DNA of 64,000 nt from Moringa oleifera (lineage: Eukaryota > Streptophyta > Magnoliopsida > Brassicales > Moringaceae). A program made the translations under genes and the position numbers. The notes below the pieces were generated by a model, which worked only from the letters and a program-made list of their open reading frames with translations, was not told the DNA's origin and searched no databases. Every line of letters begins with the position of its first letter. The stretch's first letter is position 1. Below are positions 25,247-37,678 of the stretch, in pieces. The stretch lies in contig JAJFZO010000230.1 in assembly GCA_021397835.1 (NCBI GenBank), positions 8,054,001 to 8,118,000 on the forward strand. Reading direction: 5' to 3'.

Positions 25247-26953
25247 TCAATGCAGAGTGGTGGGAATGAGGGGATCTGTTTCTGTCGAAACTGACTTCAC
25301 AAGCTCTTCTTTAATGCAGATTATGTCTTCAAGATTAGCCTTTTTGTTAGTGATGGAGGAGTCCTCTGGTTTTGATGATATGGGCAGTGTGGGAGCTGCT
25401 GAACCAGAAGAGGTTTGTGTGAGTTCTCTCGCTCTCTCCACTTGAACCATCCAGTCTGTTTTACCGAGCACATAGAGCATGAGAATGGCACATGAAGCCT
25501 GAGCTGCAAGCAGGCCAAGCCAGAGTCCAGGGAACCCCAGTTTGGCGACGAACCCCATGATGATGGCCACTGGCATACCCACCAAGTAAAATGAACCTAA
25601 ATTGATGTTCGCTCCAATGGTAGGCCTTGCACTTCCTCTCAGCACTCCACAACCAGTCGTCTGTGGGCAATTCCCAAGCTCGCAGAGCCCTGCAATGGGT
25701 AATGCGATTGCTGTGAGGTCTAGAATTTCTGGGTCGTCCGTGAAGAACCTGCCCCATCTGTGCCTCATGAAGGTGGTGAACAACATCGCCATGAGGCCTA
25801 AACCGACTGCACAGAAGAGAGAAACAATCATGGAAATGCGAGCTTTTGCAGGCCTGTTTGCGCCTAGTTCGTTCCCAACTCTTGTGGATACTCCAAGGCT
25901 GAGTGATGAAGGGAAGACATAAACCAGAGAGGTTGTCTGGATAAGGATACCCATTGAAGCAATGGTGGCTTTGGGGTTAACGAGGAGGCCACAGAGCATT
26001 ATCATGAGCTCATACCACCACCACTCTAAGCAAACTGAGACACAAGTTGGCACTGCAAGAGCAAGTAGAGAGGACCATCCTCGTAGGCAGTCCATGCTTG
26101 GAGTCACCCATGAATCTTTGTAGACACCAGAGAAGTGTATGACGGAAGATAACATGATAACCAGATTGAGATTAGTCCAAACCATGGCTACGGCTACCCC
26201 TGCAATACCCATCTTGAAATGAACCACAAGAAGGAAATTCAATGGAACATGAAGGAGAACAGAGATGGCTGAACAGTAAGTCAATGGTAATGTGATGTTT
26301 TGAGTCCTGAGATAGATGCGAAGTGGGTGAAGAAGAGAAAGGAAGAAAAGGTCAGGGATTGAGAAAAGAATGAAAGTATGGGCCATGGATGATATTTCTT
26401 GGTCTTGACCACACCACAAGAGGAGTCTTTTCATGTTTATCCACATGAAAGAGATGGGAACAGAAGCAGAGAGGAGGAGGAGCACTGTTCTTTGCAGTGT
26501 TATACCGAGAAGCTTCATTTGTTTGGCACCGTAAGCTTGTCCGCAAATGGGTTCCATCCCCATGGACAAACCAGATATGACAGAGTAGCCGGTGATGTTG
26601 GCGAAACCGATGGAGAGAGAACCACCAGCAAGTTCAAGTTCACCAAGGTAGCCAAGAAAGAGCATGGAGATCATGGCTCTTGAGTACAAAATCAGACCCG
26701 TCATAGCTGTTGGCCCTGAGATCCTCCCTATAGCTTTCATTTCTTCCAGTGCCTGAAAATGCAAAACAAACCCAAGAAAAGAAACACAGAGCATGAGCAC
26801 TCCTGGTTCCACATACTGCCATAGCCAACCATTCATGTATATATACATATGCAAGTAAATTAATATCGGTCTACGTTATCATGTAAATAATGAGAAGGTA
26901 TAAACCTCAGATGGAGTTGGCCATCTATGAAGCTCTTGTTGATCATGATCCAT
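25247..26953 (-). CDS. MATE efflux carrier (DETOXIFICATION family, DTX48-54 type)
   Basis: Two exons on the minus strand: 26953-26906 encodes MDHDQQELHRWPTPSE and 26752-25247 the remaining 501 residues, joined by a GT-AG intron; total 517 residues, normal for the family. Twelve hydrophobic segments run through the protein. Family blocks include FLGYLGELELAGGSL, the MEPICGQAYGA motif, CLEWWWYE at residues 257-264, and CPQTTGCGVLRGSARP. The closest relatives I recognise are the Arabidopsis ADS1/ELS1/BCD1 group (DTX48-DTX54), whose members influence organ initiation, senescence, hypocotyl elongation and ABA or iron responses. These are cation-coupled antiporters of endomembranes or plasma membrane; the substrate cannot be read from sequence. 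A frame extending into the intron (MHMYIYMNG...) is not the start, because the short first exon restores the family N-terminus. Confidence 0.93.
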
Positions 26954-27027
26954 GGTTTTGTTAGGATTCACGAAATGGGTGTTGTCAGAAGAGAGAAATG
27001 AGGAAGGAGAAGATGGCTTTGGATTAC

Positions 27028-27041
27028 ACATATATGTATAA
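27028..27041 (-). promoter_or_regulatory. Possible TATA element of the MATE gene
   Basis: A TATACATATATG-like sequence on the minus strand about 80 bases upstream of the start codon. The neighbouring TA repeat makes the assignment uncertain. Confidence 0.3.
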
Positions 27042-27075
27042 TACAAGCTGGAGCTGGTTATCTTTTGTGGATAAA

Positions 27076-27079
<4 letters not shown>

Positions 27080-27109
<30 letters not shown>
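27080..27109. repeat. (TA)n microsatellite in MATE promoter region
   Basis: About 15 TA units followed by TCTATCTATCTA, roughly 130 bases upstream of the MATE start codon. Length variation here could alter promoter spacing; this is inference. Confidence 0.9.
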
Positions 27110-27111
<2 letters not shown>

Positions 27112-28532
27112 ATCTATCTAATGAAGATGGCAAAAACGCAAGGCTCTATATGTGCTTGTGCGGTTTGCTTGTTCTGGGGAGCAATGGTATTGTATTTATA
27201 CATGAAGCCATTGGGCCCTACTGTGGAAGTTTGCGAGGGACGTGTAAGAAGAAGGCAAAGTAAAAAGCGTATGCCCAAAAAATGCTTCAAAGCTAGACGA
27301 GGGACCGACCCTTCACCATCTTTTGAACTCTCTCTCTCCCCTCTGTTGGTCACTTTTCATGTAGGAGGATTATATCTCTTGTTATTGTTTCAAACACTAA
27401 GGATGGTGAAATCAAAGATGGGTGATTTGAAGGGATGATTTGTTAAGAACTGCCATGCCCTGCCTTCACCATGAAATTGTTTGGTGTTAGTGATAATGGG
27501 GAACCTTATCGGCACTAAGTACAGATGGTGGGCTTGCTTCCTAAGTTTTTAACTCCTTTTTTTGATCGACCAGATAATCTTTAAAAAACAGTTAAGACCC
27601 TTTTGGTTTCCATTTCTATATTCAAAAGATAAACAAAATTTACCTTGAATTCTTAAGTTGGTTTCGATTGAAAAGCATGTTGAAGAACAAGTAGAGATGA
27701 TGATGTTTGACAGAATTTGTCAATGGCTGCAGTGTTCTTGTTTTCATTCTTGCACAACCCATGTGAGAAAACCTACATTAAGCCCGAGTCTTTGTTATCT
27801 GAACATCAAAACACAGGCTAGACTGGTTCCCCCATTTGAGGTGACAGATTGTAATAAAAATGGTCGAGGACCCTTCTGGTTTTGTTGCTCTTTCTTCTGC
27901 TTTGTTTGGGGACTTTTGACATGAATATAATAGTGTGATAGACTAGTGGTCGAGTTTATTGGTCTTAGTGGAAGAAGAAGATTAGCAGACATAATTTGGT
28001 GGTCCATTTTAGGGATTCGTAAAGATCCTGAGTTAAAACTTTTATAATTATCATCCTAATCAATGATTAAAAAGATTGCAGGGGCTTTTTTCTGTCCTAA
28101 TAATGGTAATCAAGGAGCCACTGTTAGGGACTTTTCTTCCAAGAACTTCTGGACTGTTGCTTTCCAGGTTACAATACAGGGTTCCGGACCTGACATGGGC
28201 GAAGGAGATCTTACCCATTTGATCATTGTTTGTGGGTATAAACCAGAGCTTAAAACTCATGAATTAGCATCTGGGTATTATTAATTTTTATTGAAATTTT
28301 GATTTCTGAGTTCAATTTGATGGGGTTTTGATATTGGTATTGAAGGTTTATCTTGATGGGTACGCTGAGGTAGGCAGGTGGCATATGTGATGAATGGGAC
28401 CGCTGAGGATGGCTGATTCGAGAACCGGCAGATGGAAGAAAGGGAACACTGAGAGACAATTACGTGCTCCAATTGTAACCATTTAATTTTGTATCCCTTT
28501 TTCCACAACAGAGATGAGACTGTCTCTCTGTT

Positions 28533-28558
28533 GGGGGGGGGGGGGGGGGGGGGGGGGG
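28533..28558. repeat. Mononucleotide G run (26 G)
   Basis: Uninterrupted run of 26 G, flanked by purine-rich AGAGAAGAGGAAAGAGAG. Potential quadruplex former and length-unstable. Confidence 0.95.
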
Positions 28559-30187
28559 CAGAGAGAAGAGGAAAGAGAGAGAAAGAGTCCTGGCTGTGTC
28601 TGTAACCCAACAGGAGCATCAGCAGCAGAAGCAGAAGTAATAGTCCTACCATCATCACCACCTTCCCAAAGCAAATTAGCTCCACTTCATTCCAACCATT
28701 TCTTTTCTTTATCATATACTCTGAGGAGCTTCAAGAATCAGTGTCTCTTTGTTACCTTGTATAAAAGATATTTCGTCTCTGAAATCCACACATCCCTCTG
28801 TCAGATTCCATGTGGCCCCCTTGGCTCTCTGAATGAGAGCAATGTGTCATACAACACAACCAATGGACACCCAGATGATGAATTGAGAAACCAATTTCGA
28901 ATTTAGCATTCTAATTGGGAAGTGGGTCCTGACCAAATGTAGGGCCCGGCAAATTGGAAGCACAAAACAAATAATGGGTGATGCCAGTTTTGCTGTGTAA
29001 GGAGTTATTCAGATAGTGAATGGGTTTACACCCAAGTTGTGGTAGTGGCACTCAAACAGAATTTTTGGTGTTTGGCATCATAATAAAATGAAAATACAAT
29101 GCCCAAATGCAAGTTTCAATGGAGCGAAAAGGATATCAAACTGCGACAAGACCCTTTCAGGATTTGACATTAATAAAGATTATACTATAGCAAACTTGGA
29201 ACAAATTCACGGATTCCATCCTTCCCACTCTGCCTTCCTTTCGTTCTTTTACTCTTGCAAAAAGGTTTGATTCTTAGATTCAGGAACTAGTCATCAAGAA
29301 AGGGATGCCCCGAACTTTCTCGCTAGCTCATTCACAGTGTTCGTGTACGTGAGTGTTCACACAGGCAGAGATTTCAACTAACCAAAATCTAAGCTTAACT
29401 TCTGCATAGTGACGCTGGGAAACAATGCCTGCATGAAAGATGAATCTCAGTCGCTCAGATTCTGTCAAAATCACCAGCCAGGTCCCTGAGATGTTTATAC
29501 ATACATGCATTCACATAGAAACCGTGCCTAGGCTGCGTATTCAATGTCGCATATCGTAAATCTAGAGAAGTTCATAAATATCCTATTGAAGACCACAATG
29601 TCGAATATTTTCATAGTGAGAACTTGTGCCTTGACAGAATGTTAGCTAAAATTCAGATATACCCATGCAGCAGGTCCTTAAAATGCTACTCTGGCATTGG
29701 AAGAGTTGTATGGAGACATGAAAAGCAGAACAGGGTTTTAAAGAACGCTGAAATAAGTGCAATAATCCGAAGAATTTATTCCAAGGTTCAGATGCAAGCT
29801 AGAATAAAAAGAAAAAAAAATGAAAAAGAATTATCATAAAAAGACCTTCCATGATAAAAAAACATGTCTCCATCACGTTTCAATCAGGAACAACTCACAC
29901 ACTAACTGTTGGCCACCAAGCATCCTTCATCACATCCATACAACAAAGTCAGGCACAAAAATGCATGAGATTCCAATACCTCATGATCGCACCCAAGGAA
30001 CAATTAACTTCACCTTTTCGGAAAAATGATGTCTCATAAAGAATAAATCCCATTTAGCAGCAACTTATCTTGATTGGTAAGGTACTAGCCTCAGTGAGTA
30101 AAACTTGGAATCTACATTAGAGGCTTCAATTGCATTTATGTGCAGCAACAAACCATAAAGCAGTTGTCTAAGGAAATTCCAAACCCT

Positions 30188-30210
30188 CCCCCCCCCCCCC
30201 CCCCCCCCCC
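30188..30210. repeat. Mononucleotide C run (23 C)
   Basis: Run of 23 C, equivalent to poly-G on the minus strand, about 590 bases beyond the stop codon of the sucrose-transporter gene. Confidence 0.95.
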
Positions 30211-30796
30211 ACCGGGGCACGATTTTAGATATCTAATACAGAAATGTGCAAACAAAATGATGCCTGATAAACAGGGTTTTGTCAATCAATCTAGATATAG
30301 CATCCCCCATTGCTTTTTCGTCACTGAATGTGTCATGTCTTGAGCATAAGATCCACAAACACATGCACGCACATGCACATATTGAACATACATATATCGT
30401 TCAGTGGCAGGCTTCCGATAGAAAATTTGTAAAGCTCATATAGCATAGAAGCCCACTCACAATTCAAAACTGGAAACATGTTAAGATGACATTTCAAAAC
30501 AGTTACTATGTTGACACAAAGGGTAAGAAATTGCAGCTAGTGCTTTCAGAATTTGGAATGTCACCAAAGAACAACAAAATGGAAGATAAAAGAACTAGAC
30601 AAACAAATTCTCAAAATTAAATGACTTTACTCATCAACAGAGGTAACAATAGCTATTTACAAATTGCTACCTTTCAAGCATTTTGCCATTTGTGTTGATA
30701 ATTGTCATAAAAAGAATAGGTACAACAAAATACCTCCTAAGAGGAACAAATACCTCATGTGAGGAATCAAATATCTCAAGCAAGGAACAAAATACC

Positions 30797-33700
30797 TCAT
30801 GGGAGGGGCCTGGGCTTTTGAGCACTTGTTCGAGGGATAGCAAGGATTGCTATTAATCCACTCACAAAAGCTGCAAATGCTCCTACAGCAAAGGCTGGTG
30901 AGTTTCCACCACCAAACAGCTGATCCCATGGTCCACTTCCCAGGGACACCACCACCTGTTCACAAACATCAATATTCTGTTATCTTAGCGCAAGGATTTG
31001 AATGACAACCAATAAAAGCCTTTCTCCACAGAATTTTCATCTTCAAAACTGGGCGTAGAGGTATCTGCTTTGATAATAAGCACAAAGTACAAAAAAAGTA
31101 ATTGAATAATGATTGATACAAGCCAGAAAATATGTTGATTAAATTGCATTCTCAATGGCCAATCTGGTTCTAAGTTCCCCAGCAGACAATTTTGAGGTCA
31201 GAAACATGTTCATCTAACTTTCCATTTCGATAATTGTGCAGAAGTCTCCTAAATTAGTTAGTAAAGGATGTTTACGATGCCTCATAATGCTAAGGTTCTT
31301 AAAACAACATGGAGGCGAAGTCATTTAGCAGTAACATATTAGAGTTAGAAAGAAAACTGGATTATTTAAACTTCATTGAAATCCTAACCTCCAAATGCTA
31401 ACTACACTTGTAAAGGGTTGCAACCCCTTGGTGCTGTGTATATATTATATAAATATTCCGTTTCTTATAAGAAAAAGAAAGAAAGAAAACAAATATGATA
31501 ATAAGCAAATTCCAGAAGTCTTCAGCAAAAGGATGACAGTTATGTCATACTTTGGGTGATGCTATGGTCAGTAAAATGCATGCTTTTAATTACTTTCAAA
31601 GAACTGAAGGTAAATGAGATCATTATAGCCTCTACAGTTCTCAGTTCAAAAAGGACAATATTCCTTTTACAAAGATGTTGGGAGTAACTATAAACAAAGG
31701 AGGCCCACAATATTTCCATGATACTCCCTTTCTGTTGGGCAAAATTTCAAAGAAACTATAGTCATGCCCCTAGCTTCTCCATGATTTCATCTCTATAATT
31801 GGGGAAATAAATAGGTTGGTGGAAAAAAGTTAAATACAAAGATCTAATTGTGATCTAAAACGCAACAAAAACTTCCCTGTAGTATGCATAAGCACTAGGT
31901 GTTCGACGTGCTTTTATTTTTTATTTAAAAAACAACAGAATTTTTTCAGACGGGAATTGTCAAAGGCGTTAAACTACAATGGAGTTTTTGTATTTAACCC
32001 TAAAATTAATTATTTGACTATAAAAACATATGCCCAAGTGTAATTTCTGAATTGAGATACTATAATCTTATATGCATGCATTTATCATTTCAAGATCTAT
32101 TTATTGGTTTCTGTTCAGAATTTTCATGTTACAAAACCTACTTACATAAATACAGACTTATGAGAAATCTAATATATAACATCCTTTACTGTGTCAGCCT
32201 TCCAAGTTAATAAATAAACATTTTTATTAAACTTTCTCATCATGGCCCCACAGCCACACATATGCAATTCCAAAGAAAAATATTAAAACTAAATGCACTT
32301 TATCCAGGGCTCAACAACCCAGTGCCTCTGTCACAATCAATTGAAAGGCCAATAATTTCGGTAAAGTGACATTACATGAAGAGTTTTACTGCTGCTGTTA
32401 GGATCACTAGCAAAGATATGCATTTATTTCTCCAGTAATAGCATACAACAACTTTTATCAAGGAAAAGTGAACTAGCGCTTGTTTTAGTTTCATACTGCA
32501 AGCAAAGGAAATGAATAATAATAAAGATGTAAGAGCAAGGGGATACCTGTGGGATTACAATGGCCAGATTCAGAACACCCATAGATAAACCTGCACAAAG
32601 AAAATTGCCATCAAAACAAGCAGTCCAGAAGTTCACCCATATCTCCAAAATTTGCAGATAGCATAATGAATTAAGCACCAACCTTGCCCAAGTCCCAAAG
32701 ACTCAATTCTTGTGGAAATCAAGGCATATGGAACACTGTAAGTGATCTGCAAAAAATATCTTAATTACATTAATTAAATGTATAAACCAAGTTTTCAAAG
32801 TTGTGTCAGGTGTAAAAAGAAAAAATAACATCCCAATGTGGCTGCTAGTAGAACCAAATCATCCGACCTCCCTCTGATTTGAAGCCAGGTCATGGTCTAT
32901 CATACTTCAGGTTTGGCAATGTCATCATCCCACTATCACCCATAGAGCCTAAAGGCATCCAGAGACCAGAAGTTGAGATTATATTTTAGGCTGTTAGCTT
33001 GGGTGATCACCTACTTCAGACTGACTCAATGATACTCTGAATGCATAGCCAGGGAAGACAAGGAAAATCTCTATCTGGAGGATGTTGAGGTGATAGAGGA
33101 AACGTGTTATACATTCACTCTTTCATTTTTAATTGCAAGTGACCCAAAAATCCAATAGAAGACCAAGCAAGTTGTCTAGTTGGCAGAATTAGGAACTTAC
33201 CGCCAAAGGAACACCAAGAATTGCAAAAATGAAAAGTGCAGCAATAACAATGCCATTTGGTGGTAGATCACGGCCAATGTAGCCCATATGATTTGCTACG
33301 AAGGAGATGATGAGCATTACAAGAAAGCAAAGAGCCATGAGGATGTTTGAAATTCCCCATATAAAACCGGCCCCCCACTTCCTGCAAAGTTTCTCCATGA
33401 GCACCGATGTTATACCAAGCATAACTGAGTTCAACATTAGACCAAGTGCACCCATTCTGACACCAGTATTGTAATTCTGCCCTTCATTGGGCTGGCCACC
33501 ATAGATCTCTCGGCCCATCCAATCTGTATCAAAGAGGATAAACGGAAACCAGCCAATCCAAGTCAAAGCTGTAACCAACAAGATTATCCAGATAACACCT
33601 GAGAAATAGCTAAAAGTCCCAAATAATTCCCAAAGAAAAGCTTCTTGAGTGTCACTTGACTGTCCAGGCCCCTCTTCAGCAAAATGAGTTGATGAACCTA

Positions 33701-36700
33701 AAGGAACTTCATTAGCTGCTGAAACACTAATATATGTTGTGATCACAATAAACACAATATCGAGATAGAAAGCAGCCTTGAGGTTGGCACATTCAGCATT
33801 GCATGCAGAGGTCATTGTAAACCGGAAGATCTTACACCAACCACTATATGATCCAGTGGCGTAGCCAAGAACATTGCCAACAGCCATGAATAGTGAGAAG
33901 TAAGCATTTGCCACTCGAGTCCTTCGGTGGTCCTTTCCTGACATTACAGAAAATTACCAAAGAACAAATGTCAAGTTCTTGCTCATTTATAGCTTTATCT
34001 TTCAATGTTATGTCACTGCATAACTATTGTTCCGTGTTTCACAGAAAGAAGGAACTATGATCAATGTAACATTTCCATTTTATCTTCGAGGTGAACTACA
34101 TGATAAAACATAACGAACATATCACACTATCAATGCATTCAATATTTTTGAACGAGAACAGCAGGATGACACCTTTTATGCCTAATTTTTATTTGTTGCC
34201 TTCCATTTTGTTATACATGCAGTGGCTATTTGTAGTCTGAGAAACAAAGGGGAGGGAGAGAGTGGGAAATAAAATGGATGATATGCAGGGGGGGTTCAGG
34301 ATCTGCAAAAACATTAGAGTATTTGGACAGTCAATGACATGGGAAGAGGGCAAGAATTCTTACTTCTTGATAATGTACATGATTTCAAAGATCTCTAGAT
34401 TAAGGTTCATCATAGATAATCTCATTGCTGATTATTTTTTAAGATAAAAGAAGAAATGCATAAATACAGAGTTCCCTGAGCATTTCTGCTATATCTCTAC
34501 TTGGCCTATGGATCTCCCTTTGTCAAATCAGCTAATGATTTTCCTTTTTAATGTAAGTTATAAAAGGAGTACCAACTTATTATACCAATGGGATGTCACT
34601 CAAGGCAAGGGAGACCATGCACAAGTATAAATATATTTTAACCCAGAGTGCTAATTCACATGGCAAAACAAAAGCAGCAACAGATTGAAGACTGAATCCA
34701 CAATTAGGAAAAATGTAATAGCAATGCAGAAACTATCAACTATGAAAAGGATTCCTGTATAATCTGATAAAAAAAAAAAATGATCCATGTATAAAGGAGA
34801 AACAAGCTAACATACTAACACCAACACACAATGCACACTGGTTGCTCTTCTGCAAAGTAGGAGATGTCAAATTCCACTAAGTAGTGACAGTCTCATGCCC
34901 TCTGGACCCTCACACAACAAACTGTCAGGAAGAATACATACCAAGATTCCACCAAGCAAGAGCTCAAAGACATAGATCGAGGTCGACGTCATCCAAATGC
35001 TTAAACATACACATTCTAGGTCCAATTCCTTTTGACATGAGACAGGCACTTTCATGCACACCTCAACAATAACAGGAAGGTGCCTTCACAACTACAATAC
35101 TCTAACCAACAAAATCAATCTTTTCGACAATATATCTTCTAATCAAACCACCAGATGATTCTTTGTGTTATGTGATTCAATATATCTGTGCTTGCTGAAC
35201 TTAGGTAGCCATTGCGTACAGGTAGTAGCTGTACTTGAACCATATCTAACATTCAAGACCTTCTCATCCTCATGGTCATCCAAAAGTAAGCCAAAAAAGA
35301 TTAAATTCTTTTCTAAGCAGGCATATTATGTGGGGCTGCACCTAGAATTTTTAAACATATTTTGTTTATTATTTGTTTTTACATTTTGTTCTGCTCTTGT
35401 GGTGATTCAAATATGTTTTATCTTATCACAGAGGTCCCACATTTGACTTCAGCTCTCTCTATCCACAAGGATAAGCAAGAAATCATCATAATAGATAAGA
35501 GATCATCAATATTTCATTCACCTTACTGAGCAAACAAGAATAAAGGAATATAGATTCCTTTATTAAGTATCCCCACTTTGTGTATTTGAACTACAAGAAG
35601 CAATAGCCTCAGTAGTTAATTATTATAAATGACAGCATCTAGACAGTTCAGTTATCTTAACAAGTACTAGGTTTATCTTTATGAGACACTCACTACTATC
35701 CCATTGTCTCTTACCAAAAGCATGAGGTTAGAACTGTTTTGAAGAATCAAAGATGACAAACGATATAAAAGCATCCACAACCACAAAACTATATGAGAGA
35801 TGATGGCATACATTGATAGAAAAGTTGTGAGTTAAGATCTAGAGATACCAGCGAAGTGCTAGATAAGTTGCAAAAAAATAAACTTTAAGCATGCACATAT
35901 AAGAGAAGAAACGCTAAGCCTGCAGCAGGAATCAAACTTCAAGAAATGAAATAGATCTCAGTAAGTTGATAAAGAACAACTCTATCAAAGATTTCCAGAA
36001 ATTAGTTTGGATATACAACAGTGAAATGGGCATCTAAAGCTGTATTCTGCTTAGATAATTGCTGAACATGTTCACAGCAAAGAGGAAAGACCCGCATGTG
36101 GCTTTTAGTGACTAAGATGTGATAGAGTCCTATAAGTGCAACAACACGGGAATGCTTGATACATCTAAGACAGGAAGATATCAGTATGACCATGGATATC
36201 TGTGATGGACAATCAATAATTTGCAGTAGGCCTAGATGATAAGATAGAATTGCCACAGCCAAAGACACGCTGAAACCCAATTAATGTGGATAAGGATGGA
36301 AAAGAGGACAAGATATGTCACCTATATGGCAACAGAAATTGCAGAAACACCAGTTCAAAGCAAGCGATGAAAGAACCAATCTACATGCAACACCATCTCA
36401 ACCTAGATTATTAGGAAATGTTGGCATATGTGAAAATAGAAGTATAATCCTATTATGAAAGCAAATAGACGTATCATCCTACATGAAGGTCCAGAAACCG
36501 TTCCAAATTACTAGCAAATTCACCATCAAATGACCATCCTCGCACTCTCAGTGACCAGCTATAATTACATACTGGTTTCTCACTGCACAAGCCACTGCCA
36601 AATGCTGTTAGTTAGATAGCAGTGGTTCTCAAGTCACTGAAACCTTTTAAATTGCAATCTCCAAATATTCAATCATTCATCTGTAAGAGATCATTTATTT

Positions 36701-37678
36701 CTTAATCATATTGTTAATTGGCATGCCCTGATCCAACTCAAGGCTAAAAACTCAGCAATATCACTGACCAAAACCAACTCTAACAAGAGCGTACAGACGT
36801 AAAATGAACAAAAGATACAAAATAGTCCCATTGCAATTTGCAAGGGACATAACGGTCCACTGAGCTAATTAATAAAGCTAATGAGTTCTTCTCAATAATT
36901 AGACCTTAAGAAAAAGTTAAAAGTAACATCAACTCAAGTAATAAACACCAAAATTGTATGATGACTCATTGCTTTATTCTCCAATAATTTTTTTTGGAAA
37001 AAAAAAAAAAAAGAGAAAGATGCCAAACCAAAGTGAGATATTTTCAACAATCTCTAAAAGCAGAACAAAGAAAAATCAAGATCATGAAAAATGGTCTCAA
37101 TTAGGGTTATATTGGATCTCAAAACAAAAAGTCTTGAAAAATAACTAAAATACTAAATGAAACTAACTCGACTTACCAGTAAGATCAGCAAGAAGAGCTC
37201 TACAGGGACCCTGAGTCATGTTATTAGCCACATCCAGAATCCAAAATCCGAACACGAAGGCCGCGATCGCTCTCGGCCTGGAGTTCGTTGTATCACCAAG
37301 CATCCACCCGATATCAGCGGAATGGCCGATGATCACGACCGCCACAGCAATCGACACCGCGCCGGCGACGATGAAAGGCCTGCGGCGGCCAAACCGGCTT
37401 TTACAACGGTCACTCATGTGGCCGACCAGAGGCTGCACCAGGAGACCCGACAGCGGGCCGCAGAGCCATATCACGCTGGCCCAGGCGTGCGGGATTCCCA
37501 GCTCCTGAACGTACGGCGTCAGTAAAGAAAGCTGCAGGGCCCACCCGAACTGTATCCCGCACGCCACCGAAGTCACCTGCAATAGCTGCCTTAGCGGAAC
37601 CCTGGCCCGAAACGGAGGCCTGGCGCCCGGTCGAGCCCTGATAGCTCGATGATGGCGCTCCACTTCATGGATTGCCAT
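30797..37678 (-). CDS. SUT4: Sucrose/H+ symporter, SUT4 type
   Basis: Five exons on the minus strand: 37678-37177, 33937-33201, 32746-32683, 32590-32547 and 30955-30797, all with GT-AG introns and preserved phase; 501 residues, as expected. It is a 12-helix major facilitator protein of the glycoside-pentoside-hexuronide class. Landmarks are [31 protein letters not shown] near residues 35-64, the RFGRRRP loop at 95-101, [16 protein letters not shown] and the end [31 protein letters not shown]. The short central loop and conserved N-terminal blocks place it in the SUT4 clade, whose members mostly sit in the tonoplast and export sucrose from vacuoles to cytosol with protons. The first intron is 3.2 kb, far longer than the others, and may hold regulatory sequence. 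No lesion seen. Confidence 0.95.
33938..37176 (-). other. Long first intron of the SUT4-type gene
   Basis: A 3.2 kb GT-AG intron between the first and second exons. No coding sequence was recognised on either strand, and no transposon ends were found. Confidence 0.7.

Larger units (their letters stand above)
26954..30796. other. Intergenic region between MATE and sucrose-transporter genes
   Basis: Holds the MATE 5' flank and the 3' flank of the sucrose-transporter gene. No coding exon was recognised. Open frames with Leu-rich or Pro-rich stretches (28281-28715) come from simple repeats. Two long homopolymers lie here. Confidence 0.6.

Noticed and set aside
26753..26854. Open frame MHMYIYMNGWLWQYVEPG... 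continuous with the MATE coding frame
   Set aside because: It is intron sequence. A CAG acceptor at 26755-26753 and a 16-residue first exon at 26953-26906 reproduce the family N-terminus.
28281..28715. Minus-strand frame with a Leu-rich start and a run of Pro, resembling a secreted Pro-rich peptide
   Set aside because: The Leu and Pro stretches are translations of a GCA-type repeat and the 26-base G run; no family match.
37157..37525. Plus-strand frames of 96-122 codons opposite the SUT4 first exon
   Set aside because: They are antisense shadows of a GC-rich coding exon with no family similarity.
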